A stretch of 40,270 nucleotides of DNA from Crenothrix polyspora (GCA_945902915.1 CAMDNJ010000011.1:1-40270); one strand, 5' to 3'. Shown: positions 16,825 to 26,727, numbered from the stretch's first letter. Notes: generated from the sequence alone by a model not told the origin. Program-made: numbers and translations.

Positions 16825-17751
16825 ATGAATGCATTATCTATTCGCAACCTTAAAAAGACTTACAACAATGGTTTTGAAGCTTTAAAAGGTATAGACCTTG
16901 AAGTGCAGGCAGGTGATTTTTTCGCTTTATTAGGGCCGAATGGCGCAGGCAAGTCAACGACTATCGGTATCATCAGCTCATTAGTTAATGAGTCTAGCGG
17001 TTCCGTCAGTATATTTGGTCATGATTTAAAAGCTGAGCGATCTCTTGCTAAAAGTTGTTTAGGTTTAGTGCCTCAAGAAGTTAACTTTAATCAATTCGAT
17101 ACTGTTAAGAGCATTGTTTTTAATCAAGCCGGATATTACGGTACGCCTCGTAAACTGGCGTTACAAAGAACAGAGCATTGCCTTAAACAAATGGATTTGT
17201 GGGATAAGCGCGACACGGTGTCTAGGCGCTTATCGGGAGGCATGAAGCGTCGTGTAATGATCGCTAGAGCTATGGTACATGCGCCTAAATTACTGATTCT
17301 TGATGAACCAACAGCGGGCGTCGATATAGAAATCAGGCGATCCATGTGGAAAATGATGCAAGAAGTTAATCAGCAAGGCACTACAATTATCTTAACGACG
17401 CATTATTTAGAAGAAGCTGAGAGTTTATGTCGCAATATCGCGATTATTGATCAAGGACGTATTGTTGAAAATACCGATATGGCTAGTCTCTTAGCCAGAT
17501 TACATGTCGATCACTTTGTGCTTGATTTAGCTGAACCTTTGGCACATGCGCCCGTTATTTCAGGCTATCAAATTCAGCGTATAGCCGATAAGGTACTTGA
17601 TGTGGCTGTACCAAAGGAAATTGGACTAAATTATTTATTTAGTCAATTAAGTGCGCAAAACATTAACGTGGTTAGTCTGAAAAATAAGAGTAATCGGCTA
17701 GAGCAGTTATTTTTGAATTTAATCGATACTAAGCCGGCAGGAAATAGCTGA
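16825..17751 (+). CDS. yadG: ABC transporter ATP-binding protein, YadG/ABC-2 type
   Basis: ATPase subunit of an ABC-2 exporter. The 308-residue protein has Walker A GPNGAGKS at residues 37-44, Q-loop LGLVPQEVNFNQF, signature LSGGMKRRVMIARAM, Walker B LLILDEPTAGVDI and H-loop ILTTHYLEEAE. A C-terminal accessory domain of about 85 residues follows the nucleotide-binding domain, as in other YadG proteins. The stop codon overlaps the permease start (TGATG), indicating translational coupling. The substrate of YadGH is not firmly known, and this gene gives no extra clue. Confidence 0.9.
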   Translation: MNALSIRNLKKTYNNGFEALKGIDLEVQAGDFFALLGPNGAGKSTTIGIISSLVNESSGSVSIFGHDLKAERSLAKSCLGLVPQEVNFNQFDTVKSIVFNQAGYYGTPRKLALQRTEHCLKQMDLWDKRDTVSRRLSGGMKRRVMIARAMVHAPKLLILDEPTAGVDIEIRRSMWKMMQEVNQQGTTIILTTHYLEEAESLCRNIAIIDQGRIVENTDMASLLARLHVDHFVLDLAEPLAHAPVISGYQIQRIADKVLDVAVPKEIGLNYLFSQLSAQNINVVSLKNKSNRLEQLFLNLIDTKPAGNS

Positions 17752-18515
17752 TGAATTACTCTATTGCCTATAGAACCATAGTCACTAAAGAGATTTTTCG
17801 TTTTATTCGTATTTGGCCGCAAACCTTATTACCGCCTGCGATTACTACCGCCTTATATTTCTTAATTTTTGGTAAGTTAATCGGTGACCGTGTCGGTGCA
17901 ATCAATGGTGTAACTTATATGGAGTATATAGTTCCCGGTATTATATTGATGTCGGTCATTAGTCATTCCTACGCCAATGTCGTCTCATCTTTTTATTCAA
18001 CGAAATTTCAACGTAATATCGAAGAATTACTAGTCGCTCCAGTACCTAATTGGGTCATATTAAGTGGTTATGTCAGTGGTGGTATTATTCGAGGTTTATT
18101 AGTGGGTACAGTGGTGGCCTTAATATCCTTATTATTTGCAGACATTGAAGTCAAAAATCCGTACATCACTTTATCGGTCATGTTATTAACAGCCACTTTA
18201 TTTTCCTTGGCGGGCTTTATTAATGCCGTATTAGCAGAAAGTTTTGACGACATCTCTATTATTCCAAACTTTGTCTTAACACCCTTAAGTTATCTGGGCG
18301 GGGTATTTTTTTCAGTTAAAATGTTACCCACTATATGGCAAAGTATTTCTTTAGGTAATCCCATTTTGTACATGATTAATGCTTTTAGGTATGGCTTGAT
18401 AGGCGTTACCGATGTTGATATTCAGCTGGCTTTTATGATGACAGGTGGATTAATTCTGATCTTAACACTGGTTAGTTTGTTTTTGCTTCATAAAGGTATA
18501 GGCATTAAAAACTAG
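17751..18515 (+). CDS. yadH: ABC-2 type transporter permease, YadH-like
   Basis: Inner-membrane partner of the preceding ATPase. The 254-residue protein has about six membrane segments and the ABC-2 pattern: an N-terminal amphipathic start (IVTKEIFRFIRIWPQTLLPP), then YIVPGIILMSVISHSYANVV, RNIEELLVAPVPNWVILSGY and the near-C-terminal LGGVFFSVKMLPTIWQSISL, all typical of YadH. The overlap of one base with the ATPase gene supports a two-component exporter. No further gene is in the operon; 202 bp separate it from secA. Confidence 0.9.
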   Translation: MNYSIAYRTIVTKEIFRFIRIWPQTLLPPAITTALYFLIFGKLIGDRVGAINGVTYMEYIVPGIILMSVISHSYANVVSSFYSTKFQRNIEELLVAPVPNWVILSGYVSGGIIRGLLVGTVVALISLLFADIEVKNPYITLSVMLLTATLFSLAGFINAVLAESFDDISIIPNFVLTPLSYLGGVFFSVKMLPTIWQSISLGNPILYMINAFRYGLIGVTDVDIQLAFMMTGGLILILTLVSLFLLHKGIGIKN

Positions 18516-18663
18516 TTTTGACTGATGCACTAATGCTTAAATCCATTATTAATATATAAAATATAAAGCGCTGTCAGTTATTAATATCTCCTAAAAAAGT
18601 ATTAATTGAGGCGCAAACATCAAAATCACTCGTGTTTTACTGTAACAAATGCATTAGACGGTA

Positions 18664-18669
18664 TATAAT
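18664..18669 (+). promoter_or_regulatory. Candidate -10 element upstream of secA
   Basis: A perfect TATAAT lies 49 bp before the secA ATG. No good -35 box is found at 16-18 bp, the nearest candidate being a poor TGTAAC, so this is an incomplete promoter call. The secM gene that controls secA in E. coli is absent. Confidence 0.4.
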
Positions 18670-18717
18670 CCAATGCTTTGATTCAATCATTTAGTCAATT
18701 CAAACCGGAAAACAAAC

Positions 18718-21438
18718 ATGCTGGGTAAGCTAGTTAGATTAGTTGTAGGGAGCCGTAACGACAGGCTAATTAAGAAGAAAAGAAAGTTGGTCAAGAGCGT
18801 CAACGTTTTAGCTTCGGAATACGAAAAACTGTCTGATGAGGCAATTAAAGCAAAAACTCAAGAGTTTCGAGATCGGCTTGAGCAAGGCGAAAAGCTGGAT
18901 AAGCTGATTCCAGAAGCTTTTGCAGCAGTCAGGGAAGCGTCTTCACGCGTTTTCGGTATGCGTCATTTTGATGTGCAACTGATAGGCGGCATGATTCTGC
19001 ATGATGGCAAAATAGCTGAAATGAAAACCGGTGAGGGTAAAACCTTAATGGCGACATTAGCAGCTTATTTGAATGCCTTACCTGGTCATGGCGTACACGT
19101 TGTAACGGTCAATGATTACCTTGCTAAACGTGACTCAGAGTGGATGGGTAGACTCTATAGTTTTCTAGGTATGAGCACCGGCGTTATTATTAGTCAAATG
19201 GAGCATGAGCAAAGGCGGGAGGCTTACGCTGCCGACATTACTTACGGCACTAATAACGAATTTGGCTTCGATTATCTCCGTGACAACATGGCTTTCAGCA
19301 TAGAACAGAAAGTACAGCGAAACTTAAGTTTTGCGATTGTCGATGAAGTTGATTCTATATTGATTGATGAAGCCAGAACGCCATTAATTATTTCTGGGCC
19401 TACTGATGAAAGCACCGAAATTTATATCAAAGCCAATGAAATCATCCCGTATTTAACACGCGAAGAACCTGAAGGTGAGCCTGGTGATTACACGGTAGAT
19501 GAAAAACTACGTCAGGTTTATTTAACTGAAGCAGGTCATGAGCGCGTCGAGCAAATGATGCTTGAACTGGGTTTGATGCCAGAAGGTACTAGTCTTTATG
19601 ATGCGTCGAATATTCGACTCATGCATTATTTAAATGCCTCTTTGCGTGGTCATGTCTTATTCAAGAAAGATGTTGATTACATAGTTGCGAATGATGAAGT
19701 CGTTATTGTTGATGAATTTACTGGCAGAATTATGCCCGGCAGACGCTGGTCAGAAGGCTTGCATCAAGCGATTGAAGCTAAAGAACATGTTGCCATCAAT
19801 AGTGAAAATCAAACTTTAGCCTCTATTACCTTTCAGAATTATTTTCGTTTATACGACAAATTGTCAGGTATGACTGGTACGGCAGATACTGAAGCTTTTG
19901 AGTTAAACAATATTTATGGTCTTGAAGTTGTTGTCATTCCTACTCATCGTCCTTTGATACGAAAAGACCTAGGTGATGTGGTTTTCTTAACAACTGATGA
20001 AAAGTATATTGCAGTTGCTAATGATATCAAAGACTGCGTTAGTCGTGGACAGCCGGTTTTAGTGGGAACAACTTCTATTGAGAATTCTGAGCGTCTATCT
20101 CACTTGCTTAATAAACAAGGTATCAAGCACGAAGTGCTAAATGCTAAGCAGCATGAGCGTGAAGCGCATATTGTCGAGCAAGCGGGTATGCCAGGTTCTG
20201 TGACTATTGCAACCAATATGGCCGGTCGAGGTACTGACATTGTATTGGGTGGTAATCTTGATGCTGAGTTAAAGGCTCTGGGTGAAGATGCTAGTGTTAC
20301 TGAAAAAGAACAAATACGTGGCGCTTGGTTAGAAAGACATCAACAAGTCATTAATAATGGCGGTTTACATGTGATTGGTTCAGAGCGCCATGAGTCACGT
20401 CGTATCGATAATCAATTGAGAGGACGTTCTGGACGTCAAGGCGACCCGGGTTCAACTCGTTTTTATTTATCGCTGCAAGATGATTTGATGCGTATTTTTG
20501 CCTCTGAGCGCGTTGCTGGCTTGATGAAAAAACTAGGCATGGGTGATGGTGAGGCTATAGAGCATCCCTGGGTAACTCGTTCTATTGAAAATGCACAGCG
20601 TAAAGTAGAAGCGCGCAATTTTGATATCCGTAAAGAAATCTTAGCGTATGACGATGTGGCTAATGATCAACGTAAGGTGATCTATACGCAACGTAATGAA
20701 TTAATGGCGGCTAGTGATATTTCTGACATTATTACTGCCATTCGTAAAGACGTCGTTAATGAAGTGATCACTCAATATATTCCAGCAAAAACAATGGCTG
20801 AACAATGGGATATACAAGGACTGGAAGATCATTTGCTACATGAGTTTAATGTTCTCATTCCTGTGCAACACATGCTAGATGAAGATCATAAATTACAAGA
20901 AGCCTCATTAAGGTTGCGTATTATTGAGATTCTAGAAAAAAATCATAAAGAAAAAGAACAGCAAATCACCCAAGAAGTGTTACAGCATTTTGAAAAATCA
21001 GTAATGCTACAAGTATTAGATACTAGCTGGAAAGAACATTTGGCAGCGATGGATTATTTGCGCCAAGGTATTCACTTTAGAGGCTATGCACAAAAAGATC
21101 CTAAGCAAGAGTATAAGCGCGAAGCTTTTGAAATGTTTAGCAGTCTACTAGATCATATTAAGTATGAAGTGATTGAAGTCTTATTTAAAGTTCAAGTTCG
21201 CCAAGAAGAAGATGTTCAAGCACTTGATGCGCAAAGACAAGCGCCAATAGAAATGCACTTTGAACATGCAGAAGCGCCGGCTTTGGATGACGTTGAAATA
21301 ACGCCTATAGCCAGTGCAGAAGAAAAAAATGTTGAGCAACCCTTTGTGCGATTATCTGAAAAAGTGGGTCGCAACGATGATTGCCCTTGCGGTTCTGGAA
21401 AGAAGTACAAGCATTGCCACGGAAAACTTGGTCAATAA
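18718..21438 (+). CDS. secA: Preprotein translocase ATPase subunit SecA
   Basis: SecA drives secretory proteins through SecYEG. The 906-residue protein is full length: Walker A KTGEGKT at about residues 103-109, DEAD-like Walker B in [20 protein letters not shown], preprotein cross-linking domain (about 220-370), second nucleotide-binding domain with [17 protein letters not shown] and [20 protein letters not shown], helical scaffold and wing domain. The C-terminal zinc/SecB-binding motif [14 protein letters not shown] has ligands C889, C891, C900 and H901. The region before it (residues about 835-880) is a variable acidic linker. It stands alone, with a large intergenic gap downstream and no secM or mutT next to it. 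Confidence 0.99.
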   Translation: MLGKLVRLVVGSRNDRLIKKKRKLVKSVNVLASEYEKLSDEAIKAKTQEFRDRLEQGEKLDKLIPEAFAAVREASSRVFGMRHFDVQLIGGMILHDGKIAEMKTGEGKTLMATLAAYLNALPGHGVHVVTVNDYLAKRDSEWMGRLYSFLGMSTGVIISQMEHEQRREAYAADITYGTNNEFGFDYLRDNMAFSIEQKVQRNLSFAIVDEVDSILIDEARTPLIISGPTDESTEIYIKANEIIPYLTREEPEGEPGDYTVDEKLRQVYLTEAGHERVEQMMLELGLMPEGTSLYDASNIRLMHYLNASLRGHVLFKKDVDYIVANDEVVIVDEFTGRIMPGRRWSEGLHQAIEAKEHVAINSENQTLASITFQNYFRLYDKLSGMTGTADTEAFELNNIYGLEVVVIPTHRPLIRKDLGDVVFLTTDEKYIAVANDIKDCVSRGQPVLVGTTSIENSERLSHLLNKQGIKHEVLNAKQHEREAHIVEQAGMPGSVTIATNMAGRGTDIVLGGNLDAELKALGEDASVTEKEQIRGAWLERHQQVINNGGLHVIGSERHESRRIDNQLRGRSGRQGDPGSTRFYLSLQDDLMRIFASERVAGLMKKLGMGDGEAIEHPWVTRSIENAQRKVEARNFDIRKEILAYDDVANDQRKVIYTQRNELMAASDISDIITAIRKDVVNEVITQYIPAKTMAEQWDIQGLEDHLLHEFNVLIPVQHMLDEDHKLQEASLRLRIIEILEKNHKEKEQQITQEVLQHFEKSVMLQVLDTSWKEHLAAMDYLRQGIHFRGYAQKDPKQEYKREAFEMFSSLLDHIKYEVIEVLFKVQVRQEEDVQALDAQRQAPIEMHFEHAEAPALDDVEITPIASAEEKNVEQPFVRLSEKVGRNDDCPCGSGKKYKHCHGKLGQ

Positions 21439-21466
21439 AATAATCAAAATATCTCGTTACTTGGAG

Positions 21467-21509
21467 CCTCATTTTCTTTCAATAATTTTTTGATTGCAAG
21501 AAAATGAGG
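21467..21509. terminator. Inverted repeat after secA
   Basis: A perfect 12-bp stem (21467-21478 with 21498-21509) with up to four further pairs (TCAA/TTGA-like) encloses a T-rich loop. It begins 29 bp after the secA stop. There is no U-run directly after the stem, so termination would be by a weak or factor-assisted mechanism; RNA stabilisation is an alternative. Confidence 0.55.
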
Positions 21510-21935
21510 TGTCAAGCAACAGGCATATAATACATCTATCTCTACTCCTCTCAAGCTAGCCTGTATAGGCTACATCAATTTATCTACAAAGGTTACTTAA
21601 GGCTACTAAAACCTATTAGCTTAAAGTTAATGTGTTGTTTTGTCACAGTATTGTCACCTTTAAAATGATAAAATAAAAATACCAACTTGATTAATTTACT
21701 TTTTCTATCATTATTATATTTAAGGTAACTATCAAGCATATAAGTTGTGAGATTTAATTTTCATGCTCTGAACTTTAACAGCACATGTTTTATTAAAATT
21801 GCACCTTGGTGTCACATATATTAATTTGAAGTGCAGTGGGTATCCTTAAACGCCCTAATTTACCAATAGCTAGCTTAGCCATTATTTAGGCATAAAATTG
21901 CTGTATAAAGAATTATTAGATTATAAAAACATAAA
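21510..21935. other. Long AT-rich intergenic region between secA and Sel1 gene
   Basis: About 430 bp with no convincing open reading frame and no tRNA-like cloverleaf. Visible items are two TTGTCAC copies 13 bp apart in the 21643-21662 area and an imperfect palindrome CACCTTGGTG near 21803-21812. The stretch could hold the promoter of the small downstream gene or an unrecognised small RNA, but nothing decisive is seen. Confidence 0.5.
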
Positions 21936-22205
21936 ATGAATAGCATAGAATCTGCTCAGCAGTATATGTCAGTTGCAGAATTAGGTGACTTACAGGCACA
22001 GTTTACATTGGCTGTAATGTATACCAATGGACATGGGGGTTTAGAGAAAGATTACATACTTGCCTATAAATGGGCAACGATGGCAGCTATGAATGGGAAT
22101 GTAGAGTCTGCTATGCTAGTTGAGTTGTTAATTCCTCAAATGACACGTCAAGCACTTGAGACATCAAGAAAGATGATAAAAAATTGTAAATCCAATAAGC
22201 TATAA
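21936..22205 (+). CDS. Small Sel1-repeat protein
   Basis: An 89-residue protein with no signal peptide. Residues about 13-56 fit one and a half Sel1-like repeats: AELGDLQAQFTLAVMYTNGH, then GGLEKDYILAYKWATMAAMN, matching the helix-turn-helix consensus AxxGxxxAxxxLGxxYxxG and DxxxAxxWxxxAA. Sel1 proteins act as adaptors in protein-protein contacts. A lone protein with so few repeats is unusual, so it may be a fragment of a longer gene or a compact interaction module. A terminator follows 40 bp downstream. No near neighbour hints at its partner. Confidence 0.75.
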   Translation: MNSIESAQQYMSVAELGDLQAQFTLAVMYTNGHGGLEKDYILAYKWATMAAMNGNVESAMLVELLIPQMTRQALETSRKMIKNCKSNKL

Positions 22206-22245
22206 TTATAAGATCTGTTAACTGTCTTATCATATAGAATCAACA

Positions 22246-22277
22246 AGAGATACATGCAACTGCATCTCTTTATTTTA
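22246..22277. terminator. Terminator between Sel1 gene and osmC-like gene
   Basis: AGAGAT (22246-22251) pairs with ATCTCT (22264-22269), with two further inner pairs, followed by TTATTTT on the plus strand. It lies between two convergent genes. Confidence 0.6.
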
Positions 22278-22293
22278 GATGCTAATAAACTCT

Positions 22294-22716
22294 TTACTTG
22301 GCTTCAAGCACTTCAAAATCATGTGTCATTTCAACGCCAGCTTTTCCAAGCATAATTGCTGCCGAGCAATATTTCTCTGCGGATAAGTTTACTGCACGCT
22401 CTACGGCTGAGGCTTTAAGATCTCTGCCACTAATCACAAAGTGTAAATGAATTTTGCTAAAAACGCTGGGTATGGCATCAACGCGTTCAGCAGAAATTTG
22501 GACTTGGCATGAGGCTATATGATTACGACCCTTTTCTAAAATCTGAACTACATCAAAAGATGAGCAGCCACCTAAGCCTAGTAAAAGCATTTCCATAGGG
22601 CGCATACCTATATTTCGTCCACCATGATCAGGTGGTCCATCCATGATAACTGCGTGACCGCTACCAGTTTCGCCTACAAACATGACGCCATCTACCCATT
22701 TAACAGTTGCCTGCAT
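22294..22716 (-). CDS. OsmC family protein, YhfA-like
   Basis: A 140-residue soluble protein of the OsmC/Ohr superfamily, which contains thiol peroxidases for organic hydroperoxides. The two redox cysteines are at C51 (LGGCSSFDVV) and C117 (EKYCSAAIML), spaced as in the family. The N-terminal VKWVDGVMFVGETGSGHAVI and the GPPDHGGRNIGMRPMEMLL segment resemble E. coli YhfA rather than Ohr. The physiological substrate of YhfA-type proteins is not established. It is transcribed convergently to the Sel1 gene and stands 187 bp from the polyamine pair. Confidence 0.88.
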   Translation of the reverse strand: MQATVKWVDGVMFVGETGSGHAVIMDGPPDHGGRNIGMRPMEMLLLGLGGCSSFDVVQILEKGRNHIASCQVQISAERVDAIPSVFSKIHLHFVISGRDLKASAVERAVNLSAEKYCSAAIMLGKAGVEMTHDFEVLEAK

Positions 22717-22903
22717 AAATTCTCTCCGTTAAAAAAATAATAAACTAGCATATAACAGGCTAGCGTTGGATTTTTTAGCTTAAAATTGTATCTGTGGCTT
22801 TAAGGCAATGCACGGTATATAAAACTATGGTATTGCCACACTTTCACACAACATAATTAAATAATAAAGTTTATTTAATTATGTCTCCGTGGGAAGGTTT
22901 AAG

Positions 22904-24241
22904 TTATTTTTTAGGCATTACAGCAATCATAGGATTCGCTGCAGAAACGGTAACCGTTGCGGTTGAGTCTAATAGTTCTAGCTCTAGCGCTTTGACTGTA
23001 CCATCAAAAGAATTGAGACTGTCTGGCTCGATTTCTAATATTTGGGTAGGTAGACCGATTCTATCTAAGATCGCTATAAACGGCTCAGGATCAAGTTCTT
23101 CAACGTTAACCATCGTTTTAGTATCCCATTCGCCTGTTGCCACTAACATGGCGGCAGCAACGGGTGGCACACCAGCTGTGTAGCTAATACCTTGCGATTC
23201 AACTTCTTCGTAACATTTTTTGTGATCTGATACTTGATAGATCAGGACTTCACGTTTTTCGCCGTCTTTCCAGCCCTTAATAAAGTTACCGATACAAGTA
23301 TTTCCTGTATAGCCAGGCGCTAGGGTCATAGGATCAGGAAGCAATGCTTTAACCAGTTTAAGCGGCACGACTTCTTGGCCTGTAGTCAGTGTTACAGGAA
23401 GATGTGATAGGAAACCAAGTGTGCGTAGCACAGTAAAGACATTGATGTAATGATCACCAAAACCCATCCAAAAACGAATGCTGTTTGCATCGATGTTTTT
23501 AGACAAAGAATGTAATTCATCATGGCCATTCAAATAAATAGGTTGTTTACCTACCACTGGAAAATCATATTCTCTTTTTACTGAGTGAGTGGGGAATTCA
23601 GCCCATTGACGATCTATCCAAGTCCAAACTTTTACGAATTCACGAAAATTAATTTCAGGGTCAAAGTTGGTTGAAAAGTATCGACCATGACTACCTGCGT
23701 TAACATCTAGGATATCAATAGTGTCAATTTTGTCGAAATAACGTTTAACGGCAAGTGCGCAATAAGCGTTAACGACCCCAGGATCAAAGCCTGCACCTAA
23801 AATAGCGGTGATGCCTTTTTCAGCGCAACGGTCTTTTCGTTTCCATTCGTAATTAGCGTACCAAGGTGGCTCTTCACACACTTTATCTGGATCTTCGTGT
23901 ATTGCAGTGTCGATATAAGCTACATCCGCTTCGATACAAGCTTCCAATATGGACATATTAAGAAAAGCAGAGCCTAAATTGATGACGATTTCTGAACCGG
24001 TTTCTTTAATGAGCTTAATCGTTGCTGGAATATCTAAAGCATCCAGTTGGGCTGAATAAAGCTTGCCTTCAGTATTTTTTAAATGGCCTTTACGATGAAT
24101 ACTTGCAATGATGGCATCGCATTTATCCTGAGTCCGTGAGGCAATACAGATATCGCCTAACACATCATTATTCATTGCAGCCTTATGAGCGGCGACATGC
24201 GCCACACCCCCAGCGCCAATAATCATTATATTTTTTTTCAT
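22904..24241 (-). CDS. Carboxynorspermidine synthase (saccharopine dehydrogenase family)
   Basis: The enzyme reductively condenses aspartate semialdehyde with a diamine to give carboxynorspermidine or carboxyspermidine, using NADPH. The 445-residue product has an N-terminal Rossmann motif MIIGAGGVAHVAAHKAA (residues about 6-22) and a substrate domain with ILGAGFDPGVVNAYCALAVK and VNAGSHGRYFSTNFDPEINF, both typical of this branch of saccharopine dehydrogenase-like proteins. It lies 13 bp downstream of the nspC homologue, which is the known pathway partner, and this supports the assignment over lysine metabolism. The diamine used (diaminopropane or putrescine) cannot be told from sequence. Confidence 0.9.
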   Translation of the reverse strand: MKKNIMIIGAGGVAHVAAHKAAMNNDVLGDICIASRTQDKCDAIIASIHRKGHLKNTEGKLYSAQLDALDIPATIKLIKETGSEIVINLGSAFLNMSILEACIEADVAYIDTAIHEDPDKVCEEPPWYANYEWKRKDRCAEKGITAILGAGFDPGVVNAYCALAVKRYFDKIDTIDILDVNAGSHGRYFSTNFDPEINFREFVKVWTWIDRQWAEFPTHSVKREYDFPVVGKQPIYLNGHDELHSLSKNIDANSIRFWMGFGDHYINVFTVLRTLGFLSHLPVTLTTGQEVVPLKLVKALLPDPMTLAPGYTGNTCIGNFIKGWKDGEKREVLIYQVSDHKKCYEEVESQGISYTAGVPPVAAAMLVATGEWDTKTMVNVEELDPEPFIAILDRIGLPTQILEIEPDSLNSFDGTVKALELELLDSTATVTVSAANPMIAVMPKK

Positions 24242-24254
24242 ATGATGAATCTCC

Positions 24255-25361
24255 TTATGATAAACAGTTTAAATAATCGTTATAGTCAAAACTGCGAGCT
24301 AGCTCTACAGTACCATTGAGTCTTTTTACCGCTATTGATGGCATAGCAACGCCATTAAACCAATTTTTCTTCACCATCGTGTAGCCCGCTGCATCAGCAA
24401 AGCTGACGATGTCACCAATTTTTAACGGGGAGTCCAGTTTGTAGTGTCCAAATAAATCACCCGCAAGGCAGGTTCTGCCTGCGATGAGAATGGGGTTTTC
24501 TCCAGACTCATGAGATGCAATCTTGGGGTTTGTATGGTATATCAGATGATCTAGCATATGCGCTTCGATAGAGGCGTCTACAATGGCAATATCGACTTCG
24601 TTATGAACAATATCTAACACCGTGGTAACTAGCTCAGCGCAGCCAGTGATAGCCGCTTCACCAGGTTCAAGATAAACTTGTACTCCGAAGGTTTCTGAAA
24701 AATCTTTTAAGACTTGGCAGAATTTTTCTAATGGATAATCATCTTTTGTAAAATAAATGCCACCACCAAAGCTTACCCAGTGCATCTTTTTCAATACATT
24801 ACTGTATTTGTTGGCAATTTGATTGATGGCATCAGTAATATTTTCAATGTCGTCATTTTCACAATTAAAGTGAAACATGATGCCACTAATCTGTTCAGAA
24901 ACAGCTTCAAGTTCTTGTAGGCTACTGACACCCAGTCTGGAATATTGTCTAGCTGGATCAGCTAAATCAAAGTGGGAGTAACTGATGCCTGGATTTACAC
25001 GTAGTCCAACTTTCAGATTGCTTACTGAATCATGGAATAGTTGTAATTGTGAAATTGAGTTAAATATAATCTTATCTGCAAATTTAGCGACCGCGTTTAT
25101 TTCCTCGGCAGAATAAGCGACACTATAAGCATGAACTTCCTTGCCAAACTTATCATGACCAAGTTTCGCCTCAAAGAGTGAACTGCTAGTAGTGCCATCC
25201 ATATATTGACTCATAAGTTCAAATACACTCCATGTAGAAAAGCATTTGAGCGCTAATACAGATTTTGCACCGGATTGATCACGAATGGTCTTGATGATTT
25301 CTAAGTTTTTTAATAACTTGCTTTCGTCAATGAGGTAATAAGGGGTAAGCAAATCCAGCAT
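24255..25361 (-). CDS. nspC: Carboxynorspermidine decarboxylase
   Basis: A PLP-dependent, alanine-racemase-fold decarboxylase that turns carboxynorspermidine or carboxyspermidine into norspermidine or spermidine. The 368-residue protein begins with LLTPYYLIDESKLLKNL and has the PLP lysine in SVLALKCFSTW (K39). It also shows the MFHFNCENDD and WVSFGGGIYFTKDDYP segments, the glycine-rich phosphate loop, and LEPGEAAITG. The C-terminal catalytic cysteine region is IAGRTCLAGDLFG, with DAAGYTMVKKNWFNG after it. It is the first gene of a two-gene operon with the synthase. No speE or speD lies in the window. Confidence 0.95.
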   Translation of the reverse strand: MLDLLTPYYLIDESKLLKNLEIIKTIRDQSGAKSVLALKCFSTWSVFELMSQYMDGTTSSSLFEAKLGHDKFGKEVHAYSVAYSAEEINAVAKFADKIIFNSISQLQLFHDSVSNLKVGLRVNPGISYSHFDLADPARQYSRLGVSSLQELEAVSEQISGIMFHFNCENDDIENITDAINQIANKYSNVLKKMHWVSFGGGIYFTKDDYPLEKFCQVLKDFSETFGVQVYLEPGEAAITGCAELVTTVLDIVHNEVDIAIVDASIEAHMLDHLIYHTNPKIASHESGENPILIAGRTCLAGDLFGHYKLDSPLKIGDIVSFADAAGYTMVKKNWFNGVAMPSIAVKRLNGTVELARSFDYNDYLNCLS

Positions 25362-25532
25362 GTTTTAGTTCTCGTAGTGTAAAAAGATAATACGTAGAGG
25401 TTAAATTGATAGATATTATTTATCAAAGTTGACAATACATTTCTTATATTCAGAAGGAGCATATTGCTTTAATAATGACTAAACCTTATTGCTATAAGGA
25501 AAATGCTCAAGTTGATGAGAGTATTTGAAAAT

Positions 25533-25566
25533 ACCCTGATACATATTAAGGATAATATATCAGGGT
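25533..25566 (-). terminator. Terminator after sspB
   Basis: A perfect 9-bp stem (25533-25541 with 25558-25566), with an A/T inner helix, lies 7 bp beyond the sspB stop. On the minus strand it is followed by ATTTTC. It probably ends the petABC-sspAB transcription unit. Confidence 0.75.
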
Positions 25567-25573
25567 TTTATGT

Positions 25574-25951
25574 CTATTTGACTACACGTAAAGACGGCCT
25601 TTTTGGCGTTTTATTTTCAGGTGGTGTATTTTCTGGCTCTTCATCTTCTTGATCGAAGATCATACCTTTACCATTTTCTTTAGCATAAATAGCCATGATC
25701 GCAGTAACTGGCGCCACTATATTCATGGGTTTACCACTAAATCTGGCACTAAATTGAACTTCATTATTGCCTAGTATTAGTCCCTGAATAGCTTGGGGTC
25801 TAATATTTAATATAATTTTCCCGTCTTCAATAAATTGCTGCGGCAAAATAGCATTGCTGTTTTCTGCATCAACTAACAGATGTGGCGTTAAATCGTTATC
25901 AACAATCCATTCATAAATAGAACGAATTAAATAGGGCTTTAAAGAAGTCAT
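25574..25951 (-). CDS. sspB: ClpXP protease specificity-enhancing factor SspB
   Basis: SspB delivers ssrA-tagged proteins to ClpXP. The 125-residue product has the ssrA-binding domain (residues about 1-100: KPYLIRSIYEWIVDNDLTPH, EVQFSARFSGKPMNIVAPV, AIMAIYAKENGKGMIF). A flexible acidic linker follows, and the C-terminal ClpX-docking tail is RPSLRVVK, the XB motif. Its start overlaps the sspA stop by one base (TAATG). Confidence 0.97.
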   Translation of the reverse strand: MTSLKPYLIRSIYEWIVDNDLTPHLLVDAENSNAILPQQFIEDGKIILNIRPQAIQGLILGNNEVQFSARFSGKPMNIVAPVTAIMAIYAKENGKGMIFDQEDEEPENTPPENKTPKRPSLRVVK

Positions 25952-26586
25952 TATTTTAGAGACTCAGGCATTTCTTTTTCAGCTTCACTTAAGCTAAGTT
26001 TAAATGCAGGTCTTTTAAAGAGTCGTTGTGCATAATTTGAGATGACATCAGTAGGTGTCGATATATCAATGCCAATGCTAGGTAGTCGCCATAAAAGTGG
26101 TGCTATGACGCAATCAATCAATGAGAATTCTTCATTCATGAAATAAGGGTGTGCAGCAAAAATAGGCTCAGCAGAAAGGATGCTTTCTCTAAGCATTTTT
26201 TTAGCCCTAGCTGATTTTTTCTCCCCTGAGAATAATATTTCATCTAAGAGTTGATACCAATCTTGATCTATGCGTTTAATAAGCATTCTGGCATTTGCTC
26301 GTGACACAGGATCCATTTGATGCAAAGGCGGATGAGGGAAGCGCTCATCTAGATATTCCATGATAATGCGTGAGTCATAAAGTACTAAATCACGTTCAAT
26401 TAATGTAGGGGATGTGCCGTTAGGATTAAGCTCCAGTAAATCCTCAGGAGCATTAGCTGGATCATAATATTCTATGTCTGCGGTGATCCCTTTTTCGTGT
26501 AAAACAAAACGGGCACAATGGCTCATAGCACATGTGGGCGATGAATAAAGCGTCATCACAGATTTACGGGTAATAATATTTGCCAC
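25951..26586 (-). CDS. sspA: Stringent starvation protein A (GST-fold RNA polymerase-associated)
   Basis: SspA binds RNA polymerase holoenzyme and modulates transcription in starvation; it has a glutathione-transferase fold but no transferase activity. I place the start at the GTG at 26586, giving MANIITRKSVMTLYSSPTCA and 211 residues, the usual length; an AAGAGG ribosome-binding site lies 9 nt upstream. A longer ATG frame begins 42 bp upstream, but its extra residues (MFFYRPTRPKRLLF) are unlike the family. Conserved are SHCARFVLHEKGI, NPNGTSPTLIERDLVLYDSR, IMEYLDERFPHPPL and the C-terminal RLFKRPAFKLSLSE. It lies between petC and sspB, a common gammaproteobacterial arrangement. Confidence 0.94.
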   Translation of the reverse strand: MANIITRKSVMTLYSSPTCAMSHCARFVLHEKGITADIEYYDPANAPEDLLELNPNGTSPTLIERDLVLYDSRIIMEYLDERFPHPPLHQMDPVSRANARMLIKRIDQDWYQLLDEILFSGEKKSARAKKMLRESILSAEPIFAAHPYFMNEEFSLIDCVIAPLLWRLPSIGIDISTPTDVISNYAQRLFKRPAFKLSLSEAEKEMPESLK

Positions 26587-26727
26587 GAATAACAACCTCT
26601 TGGGACGTGTAGGGCGGTAAAAAAACACATTATAACATATCGTTGAGCTTTTTTTGTCTTTGACTTTCTTTAGTATATGTGGTCAATCTATTAAGAAAAC
26701 ATTCTTGTGTTCTTAATTGATAGAGTA

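Noticed and set aside
21439-21935. Possible tRNA or known small RNA in the gap after secA
   Set aside because: No T-loop or cloverleaf pattern and no recognisable RNA family.
26587-26628. Longer sspA start
   Set aside because: The extra residues are basic and unlike SspA; the GTG at 26586 has a good ribosome-binding site and gives the usual N-terminus.
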